The notes under the pieces: generated by a model
What the model saw: the letters and a program-made list of their open reading frames with translations, nothing else
What the model was told of the DNA's origin: nothing
Databases searched by the model: none
Position numbers and translations under genes: made by a program
Origin: CAYUST01 sp964447535
GTDB taxonomy: Bacteria; Patescibacteriota; Gracilibacteria; Absconditabacterales; Absconditicoccaceae
Assembly (NCBI GenBank): GCA_964447535.1
Contig: CAYUST010000005.1
Coordinates: 1 to 64,000 of the forward strand
DNA length: 64,000 nucleotides
Reading direction: 5' to 3'
Part shown: piece by piece, positions 10,509 through 20,770 of the stretch
Position numbering within the stretch: position 1 is the first letter of the stretch
Layout of the letters: each line of letters begins with the position of its first letter

Positions 10509-10684
10509 GCTTCAGGATTTTTTTTGGTGAGTTGATAATTTCTTTTCATCGAGGCGACGACAAGCGCGCCTGCTAAGATAGCAAAGCCGTAGACGACCTT
10601 TGGGCTATTTCCAAAATAGAAAAGCGCGCTAAACGCGATGATCCATAAGATCGCTTCGAACCAGAAAATTCGTTTAGTATACAT
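10490..10684 (-). CDS. small two-helix membrane protein
   Basis: A 64-residue protein (MYTKRIFWFEAILWIIAFSA) with two hydrophobic helices and a basic tail. The TGA at 10505-10507 is read as glycine, so it ends EA-G-N-Y-I-S with TAA at 10490 and overlaps the start of the next gene by 19 bases, as expected for translational coupling. First gene of the minus-strand run. Function unknown. Confidence 0.6.
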
Positions 10685-10886
10685 ATTTTTCCTTTTTTTA
10701 ATGATGACGAAATGAGGACAATATACATAATATAACACTATTGTCAATAACAAAATATCGAAGCATCATTCATCTGTGAGTTGTCAAGCTGTGGAGACGA
10801 TGAGAATCCTCATTTTTGGACGCATAAAGCACCTTTTCGTATACTTGAATCGTTCAGTATGTTTCACTCATACCTTGTTATCATTC

Positions 10887-13800
10887 ATGCATTTGCGGAG
10901 GAGAATATCAGTATTTATTTTGATGACTACACTCGTGACTCAACGAGTGCGTTTTCCTGATACGGTCGTTTGGGCTGAGGGTGAAGAATTGTTTGATGTG
11001 GCAGATGCTCAACTGGAGAATATTACTTTGTATGATGCTGAAGAAGAAATAACAAATGAGCCTGAAATAATCGAAGAGGAGATACCTTCTGAAGTAACAC
11101 CTTCAGATGAAGTGCCTGTAGAGGAATTTATTCCATGATCTGAGGAGCTTTCATCAGAACCTGTTGTTGATGAGCCTATATCAGATACGCTAGAACTTAC
11201 CGATCCAGAAGTCATTACTGAGGAGCAAGCATGAACGATAGATGAAATAGGTGTAGATGATTCAACACAAGATAATGAACTCCCCATCGTAGAGGAAGAA
11301 ATCGTTGACGAACACGATGCTCCATGATCATCCAACTCTCCGACTGTTGAAAAAGTACAAACAGCAACGCTCTATGAACCCGTCGAATGAGAAGCCATAA
11401 ACGATCCTTCCGCAGAAGCATATCTCGAAACGGCATTCAATATAATCTCACAAGAAATTACAGTGACAATGCCTGTCGATCTTGAAATTCAAACTGCAGG
11501 AGGTGAAATCATTACCAAAGAAACGCTTGAGTTGGTCCCAGATTTGTGACCGGCTGAAGTCGTGCAAGAGCAATTATTATCAGTACAATGAAATGCGGGT
11601 GAAATGGCAGAACAAGAGATTGAGCCTGATATTGAAGAAGATACCCTCTTTGGGGCGAGTGCAATAGACGAATATATTGCTGAGGCAGAAACTCCTCCAG
11701 ACGAACTCCAATCCGATACAAAAAAAACAGAGAAGCTGTCCCCTCGATCAACGAGTTTCGAATTTGGGCTCCCGGGAGAACATCTCATTTTTTCTGCTCC
11801 CGTGATGATCGAGTATGATATGCCATTCCCCGATGGAACGAAGATAGAGGTGAGTACGTATCATGCAGGAGATACAGCAGTAGGAGATGAATGAGTAGCA
11901 ATAAATGCATGAGGAGACTGCACGAATCAGGGTGATACGACATTACCAGGAAATGTCGCAGTCGTGATGTGAGGCAGAGCAAGATTTTATACGTGTGGTG
12001 CTTCTACCTTTTTCTTCACCTACACCGGAGGTGCGAACACCGGTAATTTCGTTGACAACGGCACACTCCCCAAAACCGTGACGATCAATACAGGTGATGT
12101 CACTACCGGATTCACGATTCAAAAACTTATCGTGATTCTAGATTTTCAAGCGATAGATGGGGAAAATCCACTAGCGCCTGGTCCATGAAATGCTTTTTCT
12201 AGTGAAAAATCATTTACTATCACGTCGCCTGGTGGAACCACGAGAACGCTTATAGCAGCTGGTGGCTATACCAATGATGGACCAGCGGTCAAAGTGAGAG
12301 CAATATTTGATGATCAAGCGACAGGTGGTATAGGAGCACTACCTGCGACAGGGACATTTTTACCCAATCAAACATTGAGTGTCTATAGCGGGGTCAATCC
12401 CATAGGTACCTGGACACTGACTATGGGAGATGATGCTAATCAGGATGGTGTGATCTTGCGGTGATTTCAATTACAGATGGCGAATGTATGATGCGGAGAT
12501 GGTACAACACTGAGTGGTGAGGCATGTGATGATTGAAACAATACCAACGGCGATGGTTGTAGTTTGAGTTGTACGGTTGAACCAGGGTATACGTGTACCA
12601 GGGCTTCACCATCTGTTTGTACCGCTACCCCTTCTGCTACAGGACTTCGTGTTCATTATGATGGAAGTATGTCTTGAACACGTTTTTTGGATATTTCTTG
12701 AAGTGGTCGTCATGCAACAGGATTCAATGGCGTATTTACGGGCACACTCAATGGAGAAACAATTATTTGTTTTGATGGAGTCAACGACTATGTCCAGTTA
12801 ACGACGGGACTCAGTCTCTCGTATCCATTTACTACTTCGACTTGGGTAAGAACATCTAGCATTGCTATAAATGGTGGTATCCTTTCTCTTGCACAATCCA
12901 CTGCTACCAATGTGATGTATAATATTGAGCACAATAACGCTACTCCGAGAGTCAAAACACAAAACACCGTAGCACGTCTTGCAAATGGTACGAGTGCTAT
13001 GACTACAACATGATGGTTCCTGATTACAGCGGTGTATAATACAAATACAGATAGGGATATTTATGTGAATGGTATATATGAGTGACAAAATGCCAATAAT
13101 GTTTCCTACAATGCATGAGTAAATAGACTAGAATTGGGTAGATTCGCGGATAGCTCTCCCTCCAATTATTTCACGTGATGTATCGATGATGTTCGTGTCT
13201 ACAAAAATGCCCTGTCTTCTGGGCAAATTTATGCGCTCTATGCAAAGCCTGCAGCCATGACTACTTCTACGGTGATCAGTTCGTCACCTGAGTTGACAGG
13301 GACGATGCTTTGACCACTAGACCGTATTAGACTCACCATCAGTGGTGCCAACTATACAGGAGCAAATCTTGGTAACGGGACATGGATGCTGACGGGTGGT
13401 CAAATCACTCCTGCATTGAGTAGTGGTACATATACCGTGACGATGCTCGTGACCAATCCCTACAATAGAGCAGTCACCTATACTGGTTATTTCATCTATT
13501 CGCCTCCTGCAAGCACAGGATCTGTTTCTATTTCTTCTACAGGCAATATTACTTTCCCTGATGTGACCGTGCAGAACTATTTCCAAACTGGGAATGTAAG
13601 CTCATCTGACTATTTGACGGTCACAGACACCCTCGGGTCTACGAGTGGTTACTACACAACTTTACAAATCACAAATCTTTCCTGAGTCTATACAACTATC
13701 CCTACGAGTAGAATAGCGCGACAGGCGACGGGAGTCGTCCTTATTTCAGGTAGCGCCAATCCGTATGTCACGTTGTGATCTGCCTTTGCGAGCTTTAGTT

Positions 13801-13961
13801 ATGCAACAGGAACTGCTACCTTTCTCAAAAGAGACATAGGTACAGGTGCAGGCATCTATGGAACATATGGTACTATTCTTCAATTGCGTGTAGATATTCC
13901 CGCATATAGTACACCAGATATTTATTCTGGTACACTGACCTATACGTTGTTTGAGAATTAA
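10887..13961 (+). CDS. large multidomain secreted protein (P-domain, DUF4215, LamG-like)
   Basis: A 1024-residue product with a basic N-terminus and signal sequence (MHLRRRISVFILMTTLV), an acidic low-complexity stretch (about residues 35-260, rich in Glu, Asp, Pro and Thr), a beta-rich region resembling the proprotein-convertase P domain (about 370-530, with IGTWTLTMGDDANQDG), one Cys-rich DUF4215 module (CGDGTTLSGEACDDGNNTNG, about 535-575), and a concanavalin/LamG-like jelly roll (about 585-790, FDGVNDYVQLTTGLSLSYPF, IDDVRVYKNALSSGQI). The C-terminal 230 residues are beta-rich with Ser/Thr and Gly. Many UGA glycines occur throughout. Upstream in-frame starts exist (ATG 10800, GTG 10776); 10887 is chosen because it gives the best signal peptide and follows the T-rich leader. 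Probable adhesin or carbohydrate-binding surface protein. Confidence 0.78.
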
Positions 13962-14095
13962 GAGTTAAAATTTAAGACACAAGACGCAACAAATAAAACA
14001 TAAAAAACACAAGTGAGATGTTTCTTGTCTCGCCCTCACATTGCATCTTCCTTTCTTTTTCATAGAGTATGAGTTCTTCATACTTTCTATGTTTG

Positions 14096-15280
14096 ATGCA
14101 CGTATCCACCAAAACAAAGTTACTCGTATATATTGCCCTCCTGCTCGATGTCATTTCTATAGGTATTTATATTCCCGCTATTGAGAAACTTATTGATCGA
14201 TACGCGGTATCACCTAGTTGAATTAGTATCGGTTTATCTGTCTATGCACTGTGTGCATTTTTTTCTACACCCTTGTTGGGACAGTTGTCTGATAAATATG
14301 GAAGAAAGCGACTTTTGGTTGCATGTATTTTTGGGACAGCACTTTCGTATCTGATGATCATAGGACACCATATCTATTGGATTTTTATTGTCTCGAGAGT
14401 AATCAATGGTATCACCTGAGGTAATTTCAGTATCCTCCAAGCGATTATGTCAGATATATCTACTGACGATGTCGATCGCAAAAAGAATCTAGGATTACTC
14501 GGCGCTATCTTTGGATTAGGTTTCATTATCGGACCTGTGCTAGGATCCGTGATTTTGTGATGGGGTAATGTCGAAACATTATTTATTTTCGGTACGATCC
14601 TTGGAGTGCTTGATGCGCTCCTCTTGATCTTTTGGCTCCCCGAAACAAACACACACAAACAGCGCCATGCGGTCATTGATTTTGCTGTCTTGCGTACTAT
14701 CCGATTTTATTTTCAAAAACCCTCTCTCGCGCCATACTTGTGGTCGGTGATGATTTTGGGAATTGGGGTATTTAGTTATCAGTCCGTATTGCCGATTGAG
14801 GTGAGACAAGATTTTGGTATTGGCGGAGAATATTTCGGGTATATTTTGGCGATGGTGGGTGTGATTACTGCACTCAATATGGCAATCCTTTTACCTAAAT
14901 TTTGGTTGCCTCGTTTCTCGACACGTTCCTTGCTAGCTATTGCGCATGTATGATTATTTGCGACTATGGTTGGACTGACCTACAATAATATCTTGCCCGT
15001 AGACAATCTGTATGTTTTCCTGGTGCTCTTTATGATAGCAGCATTATTTAGTTCACTCTATGGTCCTGTCTATCAAGGAGAAATGTTAGCACACAATGAA
15101 CCCGGCAGAACAGGTGAGTTGACTGGCGTCTTCTCTTCGTTACAAACATTGACGATGGTGATAGGTCCCTTGATCGGTGGCTTGATTCTCGATTTTCATC
15201 TTCCCTTGTTTATCGTGGCAGCAATGTGTGTGTTGATAAGTGCAGGCATTATGTGGAGAGCAAGAAAACATATTATCTAA
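14096..15280 (+). CDS. MFS transporter
   Basis: A 394-residue major facilitator superfamily protein with about 12 helices. The loop 2-3 signature is GQLSDKYGRKRLLV near residue 60, and an antiporter-like motif GPVLGSVILGWG follows in helix 5. The second half mirrors the first (GELTGVFSSLQTLTMVIGPL). Proteins of this shape export drugs or small metabolites by proton exchange; the substrate is not predictable. Six or so UGA glycines lie in helices and loops. An in-frame ATG at 14069 is an alternative start that adds nine residues. Ends in TAA. Confidence 0.88.
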
Positions 15281-15349
15281 ATCATCTAACCTTGTTTTTT
15301 GAGCGTGTTTCAGTAGTATGACACGTGTTTTATATGTTTTTTGTTTCTC

Positions 15350-15832
15350 ATGAAATTCAATACACTTCTCGTATTTCTGTTTGCAATACTTTTTATTGCA
15401 GGATGTACGCCAGCTCCCAAACCTGCTCCTACAGACGAAGCGACCGAGACAGGCGCAGTAGTAGACGCAGATGATAACGGAGAAGATGCTAATGAAACTG
15501 GTGATGTCAAAAATGACGATGATGACAATGGTACAGGCGATGCTGAGGGAACAGGCGATGCGGATGATGACATCAGAACTATTAGTATCACTGCCAAAAG
15601 ATGGGAATACCTCCCCAACACTGTGACAGTCAAAAAAGGAGAAAAAGTGAAGTTGGTTATCACTGATTCAGATACCAAACATGGTGCGAAGTTCGATACT
15701 ATGGTCGTGACCGAAGTAGAGGGTGGTGTAATGTTGGATACTTCTACGGTAGGTACCTTTACCTTTTCTTGTCCTACCTTCTGTGGTGAAGGACATAAAG
15801 AAATGAAAGGAACTGTTGTAGTTACTGAATAA
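15350..15832 (+). CDS. CuA-like cupredoxin lipoprotein
   Basis: A 160-residue predicted lipoprotein: signal peptide with lipobox I-A-G-C at residues 18-21, an Asp/Glu/Gly/Thr-rich linker (about 22-75) and a cupredoxin fold (ISITAKRWEYLPNTVTVKKG). The C-terminal copper loop is C141-x3-C145-x3-H149-x2-M152, the spacing of the binuclear CuA site of cytochrome oxidase subunit II and nitrous oxide reductase; a further His lies in DTKHGAKFD. It is therefore a membrane-anchored copper electron-transfer or copper-binding protein. No oxidase genes are in the window, which is odd for a presumed fermenter. No UGA codon. The next gene starts 12 bases downstream. Confidence 0.8.
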   Translation: MKFNTLLVFLFAILFIAGCTPAPKPAPTDEATETGAVVDADDNGEDANETGDVKNDDDDNGTGDAEGTGDADDDIRTISITAKRWEYLPNTVTVKKGEKVKLVITDSDTKHGAKFDTMVVTEVEGGVMLDTSTVGTFTFSCPTFCGEGHKEMKGTVVVTE

Positions 15833-15843
15833 CACATACTACT

Positions 15844-16176
15844 ATGATACTTACCTGGTGGAGACAGGGGATGGCAGTATTGTCTGCCTTTCTGCTTGTT
15901 GCTGGTGCATTGTGGTATTTCATGGGGAGGAAGGACGCTGTTCCTCCTCCTTTTTCATGACCGGGATATTTTCGCCAGTATACGACACCTATACTGAGGG
16001 ACGCACTCACCATCGAACAAAAGATGGAACTCCATAGATGCCTCATGCTCCCTGAGGGACCTGACTGTGACTACGTCCTTGATCCTGCCAACCACGCTAT
16101 TTTCCTCGATCCTGTAGCCGAGCAATGTGAATATATGCCCGATATGGAGAGATGTACGACGTATGGAGTGCAGTAA
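15844..16176 (+). CDS. small membrane-anchored protein, partner of the cupredoxin
   Basis: A 110-residue protein with an N-terminal membrane helix (MAVLSAFLLVAGALWYFM) and an extracytoplasmic part with four Cys residues (HRCLMLPEGPDCDYV, EQCEYMPDMERCTTYG). One UGA glycine (PPPFS-G-PGYF) hides it from standard gene calls. It is 12 bases behind the CuA-like gene and almost certainly co-transcribed; the Cys residues could carry disulfides or metal. No known family. Confidence 0.68.
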
Positions 16177-16185
16177 ATATATCTA

Positions 16186-16213
16186 TTGACTTTATTGACT
16201 TATTATATATAAA
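16186..16213 (+). promoter_or_regulatory. sigma70-type promoter of the 16233 lipoprotein
   Basis: TTGACT at 16186-16191 and TATAAA at 16208-16213 are separated by 16 bases, 20 bases before the start codon of the UGA-free lipoprotein gene. The leader is A-rich rather than T-rich, unlike the neighbours. Confidence 0.5.
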
Positions 16214-16232
16214 AACATAAATTAATAGAAAT

Positions 16233-16556
16233 ATGAAAAATAGAATTTTGTTAGTCCTTATGTTAGTTATTTTGTTTACTCTTCTATCGTGTGGGTCCTC
16301 AGAATCAACTCCCGATGCTAATGGGATGGTGGAAGTCGAGATGCGTCACATTCTAGAGATGACAGCGATCGGGGACACATTGGTGAACATTGAGGTCCCT
16401 GAAAGTGATGTGTCATGGGTAAGCACTGATGGACAGGCAGTTAAGTTTACAACTCCCAATGGAGAGGAGAAAACCCTCTCAGGCGGTATCCTGCACTTGA
16501 CAAAGTATAAGGTCAAGATTAAGGCCCCACAACCAACAGATCCAGGAGGATCCTAA
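16233..16556 (+). CDS. small lipoprotein, no UGA codons
   Basis: A 107-residue lipoprotein: MKNRILLVLMLVILFTLLSC with Cys20 as the lipidated residue, followed by SSESTPDANG. The mature part is beta-rich. It contains no UGA codon despite ten or so glycines, ends in TAA followed by a terminator-like hairpin at 16589, and its leader differs from neighbouring genes. It could be an acquired gene; function unknown. Confidence 0.7.
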   Translation: MKNRILLVLMLVILFTLLSCGSSESTPDANGMVEVEMRHILEMTAIGDTLVNIEVPESDVSWVSTDGQAVKFTTPNGEEKTLSGGILHLTKYKVKIKAPQPTDPGGS

Positions 16557-16587
16557 CTTTCCCGCCCGGCATGTCTGGGAATTTGTC

Positions 16588-16614
16588 CTCGCACTATAGT
16601 GTGGGGATTTTTTT
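16588..16614 (+). terminator. terminator after the 16233 lipoprotein
   Basis: CCTCGCAC and GTGTGGGG pair with wobble pairs around a short loop and are followed by a T7 run. It lies 32 bases past the stop codon and directly abuts the MITE-like element. Confidence 0.6.
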
Positions 16615-16618
16615 ATAA

Positions 16619-16773
16619 GGAAGCTCTGAAAAATTGAATTTTTACGTATTTCTCTAGTGTGCCATGATGTGTCCAATGCCCAGAAAGACCAGTTCACAAC
16701 GCTTCCTTGACGAACCTCCTCAGGCGTCTCTAAAAACACGCAAGCGCATTTTTAGGACTTTTTCAGAGGTTCC
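16619..16773. mobile_element. 155-bp MITE-like element / IS deletion remnant
   Basis: The element has terminal inverted repeats of 15 bases with one mismatch: GGAAGCTCTGAAAAA at 16619-16633 and TTTTTCAGAGGTTCC at 16759-16773. Both sides are flanked by ATAA (16615-16618 and 16774-16777), a possible 4-bp target duplication. The interior holds no gene; a short minus-strand open stretch (LETPEEVRQGSVVNW) may be the residue of a transposase. The shape fits a non-autonomous insertion element derived by internal deletion. Confidence 0.68.
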
Positions 16774-16860
16774 ATAACATTTTCTGTCACAAACCTCTTT
16801 TTCGTTCGTATATATGGTTGAAGCAACGATTTTAGCTTCAAATAGCCAATACCTAGACAT

Positions 16861-18282
16861 ATGCGTTTAGATGAATATTTTGCTCATTTCCGTGCTTCCA
16901 AGCTCGACAAAGAGGAGCAAATGCAGATTTATAACAAATTCCTCCACAAGTCCCATAGAGTTCTCAACCTCTCCAAGGTTGGGTACTATGCTAAAGTGAC
17001 ATCTTTTTCTTTTGCAGCGACACTGGTAGCAGTGGTTGTCTATATTGCGTTTAGTCCAGAGACCAATGGTCCGCTTACCAAGCTTGCTCAGATAGGTGAT
17101 GGCAGTGTAAGTATCGAGCAAATGGCTGGAGTTGTACAAGCTGATACGGTAGGACGTATTTTGATGGCACAAGGCGAAATACATATTTTCCAAGGTGACA
17201 AAGAAGTCACCGTGACCGAATTGACTCCCAATGAGAAGGTTATCCTTTCTCCAGGTGCCAAAGTGACCTTTACGGTCCGTGATGGACTCAAGGCAACCAT
17301 TTTGTGACCTGCAGAATTTGTACTCGAATCATTGGGAACTACCGATGGTGTTGCCTCCTATGCGATCAATCTCTTGGCAGGTGATTACCTCGAAGTGATT
17401 TCTTATATCGCCCCCAATACTACCACTACCAAAAAAGTCACCGAACAGGTCGTTATCAAAACACCAGACTTCCAAGTAGAGAATGTTTCTACCGATGCTA
17501 GTGTCGATGTAGTCATTGCGAGTAACGAACAAGGCAAGACAGTGATCGCCAACAATGGTGATGACGTGCTGGTCAAATCTCTGACCAAAGATGAAAATGA
17601 GCATATCGTCGCAACTATCAAATCACATCAGATGGTTTCTTTGGCTGAGGATCTAGAAGTGCTTCCTCCCGAAGAAGCAGAGGTGGCTTTGGCTAAACTC
17701 AAAGAATTGCCTCTCGCAATTCGTTATGAAGTCGATCCAGAGGTTGCACAACTACCTACAGATACCGATATTTCAGATCAAGATACAGGCACTACTCCTC
17801 CTGCTACCCTCGCAGCATCTGTTGCGCGTGTGACCGATACCAACGAAAAGCAAGTTATTGCACCAGAGTTATCCAACCAGCTTCGCAACCTTTCACCGAG
17901 CGCACTCAATGGCAAGCTCGAACAAATGGTGCGTTTCTATCTCGAAGGCAATGAGTATAGTTTTGGTATTACCTATACTAATTTACTCAGTACTGTACAG
18001 CGTGCGACGGCAGGACTCTCTGATGAGGTAACTATGCCTCCTACGAGTGAGCAAACACTTGCTTTGTGAGCAATCTGGATTGACAACTTGTCTACTAGTA
18101 TCACTGCCAAATACTACGTTACTCCACAATATCAAGAGAGACTCCAAGCATTGAGTAACATCCTTCGTACTATCAATCAGTGGCCATTTGGTGAGTTTGC
18201 TGGCGAATCACTCGATGAACAGCAGTTGGCAGAAGTGCTTCAAGCCAAAGGACTCACGATGAATCTTTTAATGGTACCCTAA
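16861..18282 (+). CDS. membrane-anchored FecR-like protein
   Basis: A 473-residue protein with a short cytoplasmic N-terminus (MRLDEYFAHFRASKL), one membrane helix (FSFAATLVAVVVYIAF, about residues 48-65) and a large outer part. Residues 95-200 (GRILMAQGEIHIFQGDKEV, LSPGAKVTFTVRDG) resemble the FecR beta-domain with a VxxGEV-type strand. The rest is helical and acidic, with a low-complexity Asp/Thr/Pro linker. Two UGA glycines. FecR proteins relay signals to ECF sigma factors, but none is present here, so a structural role is equally possible. Ends in TAA 108 bases before dnaX. Confidence 0.6.
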
Positions 18283-18390
18283 CACGCGAAACAACTCGTT
18301 CTTGCAACGACACTATTTTCCACTATACAAGACACGGTAATACGTGTTTTTTTGATGCATCACTCCTTATTTCTTAATTCTCAATCCTGT

Positions 18391-19929
18391 ATGTCTCTCT
18401 ATCGTACCTATCGCCCCAAAAATTTAGATGATATGGTTGGGCAACAACATATTTTGGATGTCCTGCGTGCACAAGCACGTGCTGGCAAGTTTTCGCATAA
18501 TTATATTCTTTATGGGCCCAAGGGGACAGGCAAAACTACCACTGCGAGACTAATCGCTAAGCTCACTACCGCTACGACGCCTAATGCATGGGAGCATTTG
18601 TCAGATGATCCTGTGTCGGCGCTCATTGATGGAGGAAAGACTGTGGATTATGTTGAAATAGATGCTGCCTCTCATACCGGTGTAGATAATATCAAAGACG
18701 AAATCATCAGCAAAGCACTCTATCCGCCTTCACAGTTGCGCAAGAAAATATACGTGATAGACGAGGTGCATATGCTTTCTAAAGGTGCATTCAACGCACT
18801 TCTCAAAATCATGGAAGAACCTCCTGAGTATCTGGTGTTTATTTTGGCGACGACCGAAATTCACAAAGTACCAGACACGATCATTTCTCGTTGCCAGGTG
18901 TTTCAGTTCAAACAATTGCCTGTTGTAGATATAGCTACGAGACTTGCATATATTGCTGAGCAAGAGCATATCACCTATGAACCAGAAGCATTAGCGTTGA
19001 TCGCTAAACTTGCAAATGGTGGTGTGCGTGACGCGATCAAATATCTCGAACAATTGAGCATGATCGGGAATATTACGGTAGAGGCGGTGACTACTTTTTT
19101 GGGTGTTGTTTCACAGGCGACACTCCAGGAATTACTCAACCTCATCGTGACCAAACAAGCAGATGCACTTGCACAATTCTTGGATAAACTGGCAGGAGAT
19201 GGAGTAGACTTGCTTCAATGCATCAAGGATTTGTTACTCTACCTCGACGAACATTTTATGGAAGACCCGATGACCTATGCGTCACTAGCTCAGGTGGGTA
19301 GTGCTATCTTAGCAGATGGACGCTATTATCCACAACCTATGATAATTATCAAAATGCATCTGTGGCAGTGGATGCAGGGGAATGGTGCAGTGATACCAAG
19401 CGGTGAGACGACTCCTAGGAAGGCGCAAAGTTTAAGTGCTCAGGGCCTCGGTCCTGAGGCAACGTCTCAGGGGTTTATCCCTGAGGCAACGTCTCAGGGG
19501 CCTGCAGCTGCTCCCAAAATTTCCGTGACTAAAACTCCTGCCGTTGCTCCGACGCCGTCCGATGTTACCCCACAGCAGGCCCCTTTGCCTCCTGTTCCAC
19601 CAACTGCTAGTTCAATACCCGACAATACCCTTCCTTTGGAAACACCTTCGCAGGCATGAGCAACCCATGAATCGCTCATGGAACAACTCATCGCTCGTGT
19701 AGACAAAACGATGGTCAAAAGTATTTTGAAAAAAAGCTCGCTCATTGCACGCGTGACTGATGATCTCGTAGAAATGACCGTGATCAACGAACAGTATTGT
19801 GGCATGCTCAACAACACCGATACGCGTACCTACCTTGAAGGTGAACTTTCAACCATTCTCGGTCGCCCAATCCGTTTGTTATGCGTTTACAAAAGCAAAG
19901 AGGAGTACCTCCAAGATCAAATGTTATAA
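18391..19929 (+). CDS. dnaX: DNA polymerase III subunits gamma/tau
   Basis: A 512-residue clamp-loader ATPase. It begins MSLYRTYRPKNLDDMVGQQH, with Walker A GPKGTGKTT at residues 42-50, Walker B-like IDEVHML, and sensor 1 / arginine-finger ISRCQVFQF. The family's zinc-binding Cys cluster, normally between Walker A and B, is absent: the segment TTATTPNAWEHLSDDP contains no Cys. Residues 345-425 are a Pro/Ala/Thr linker with a short repeat (PEATSQG twice), and the C-terminal 85 residues (SLIARVTDDLVEMTVINEQY) form a tau-like domain. One UGA glycine sits in the linker. In-frame codons upstream of 18391 are not needed. Confidence 0.95.
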
Positions 19930-19960
19930 ACTTTTTTTTATAAATTAAATCTATTATCAC

Positions 19961-20767
19961 ATGAAGAAGTATTTAATAATTGTGATGAGTCTCTTATTTC
20001 TCAGCTGATGTAATCTTGTAGCCCCCAAAAAAAATGCTGACGCATTAACATGATCCGAAGCAACTGTGTCTCCCTATCAATCATGACGTGTAAACTACGA
20101 CATGTTTTTTTCTGGTATAGATCAATGATACTATGAAAGTGGAGTATACACCAACTCAGGCTTTGGTTTATCATTTCCTGCTTATCCTTATTTTAACCAA
20201 GAATGGGAGGGATGATTTATTGTTACTTCCACTGGTTATTGAATGAAGATGAGATTTGTATATCCACATAGTTTCATAGAATCAGCCTATTTTGTCCAAA
20301 GATTTACAAAATCCGCAGACCAAAGTATTGAAGATGCAATTTTTTATTTAGCACAGAATTCTAGTCAATACCCAATGGTGGATAATTGCGTGATCAAACA
20401 TGAGACGTGAAGCACTCATTACTCAGTTGAATTGAAAGATAGTTTTTTCTCAGACGTATGAAATAGAGATTATATATTGAAAGAATATACCTCACGAGAA
20501 CAGAAAGAATTAAACCAGACGATTGAGGAATATGGTGAAAATGCGCCTGAAATCTTCTGGGTTAGAGAGGGTATTGCAAATAATAGAAGAAGTGAACTTT
20601 GTTGAGATTTTGCAGGAGTAACATCAAACGCAAATAAAGGAAGCGCAGTCTTTACGTATGACCCACAGGTATCAAAAACGACCTTTTATTATACTCCTAT
20701 CTTTTATGATCGCGTGCCATTTAATGAGATGGTTATCTTGCCAGATACTACACCAAATACAAAATAG
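19961..20767 (+). CDS. UGA-rich lipoprotein with lipobox glycine encoded by UGA
   Basis: A 268-residue predicted lipoprotein that is invisible under the standard code because nine TGA codons are spread along it. The signal peptide is MKKYLIIVMSLLFLSGCNLV, and the glycine of the lipobox L-S-G-C is UGA. The mature part has aromatic-rich strands (YDMFFSGIDQGYYESGVY) and a conserved-looking ending (YYTPIFYDRVPFNEMVI). It ends in TAG, four bases before the end of the convergent recombinase gene. No family is recognised. Confidence 0.78.
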
Positions 20768-20770
20768 ATA

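Noticed and set aside
11009..12000. Long minus-strand Ser-rich open frames opposite the 10887 gene
   Set aside because: They are antisense shadows of acidic Glu/Asp codons in the real gene, which give Ser/Phe in reverse.
15310..15837. 175-residue minus-strand frame opposite the cupredoxin
   Set aside because: Low-complexity Ser/Val/Pro translation, antisense to a gene with clear CuA ligands and lipobox.
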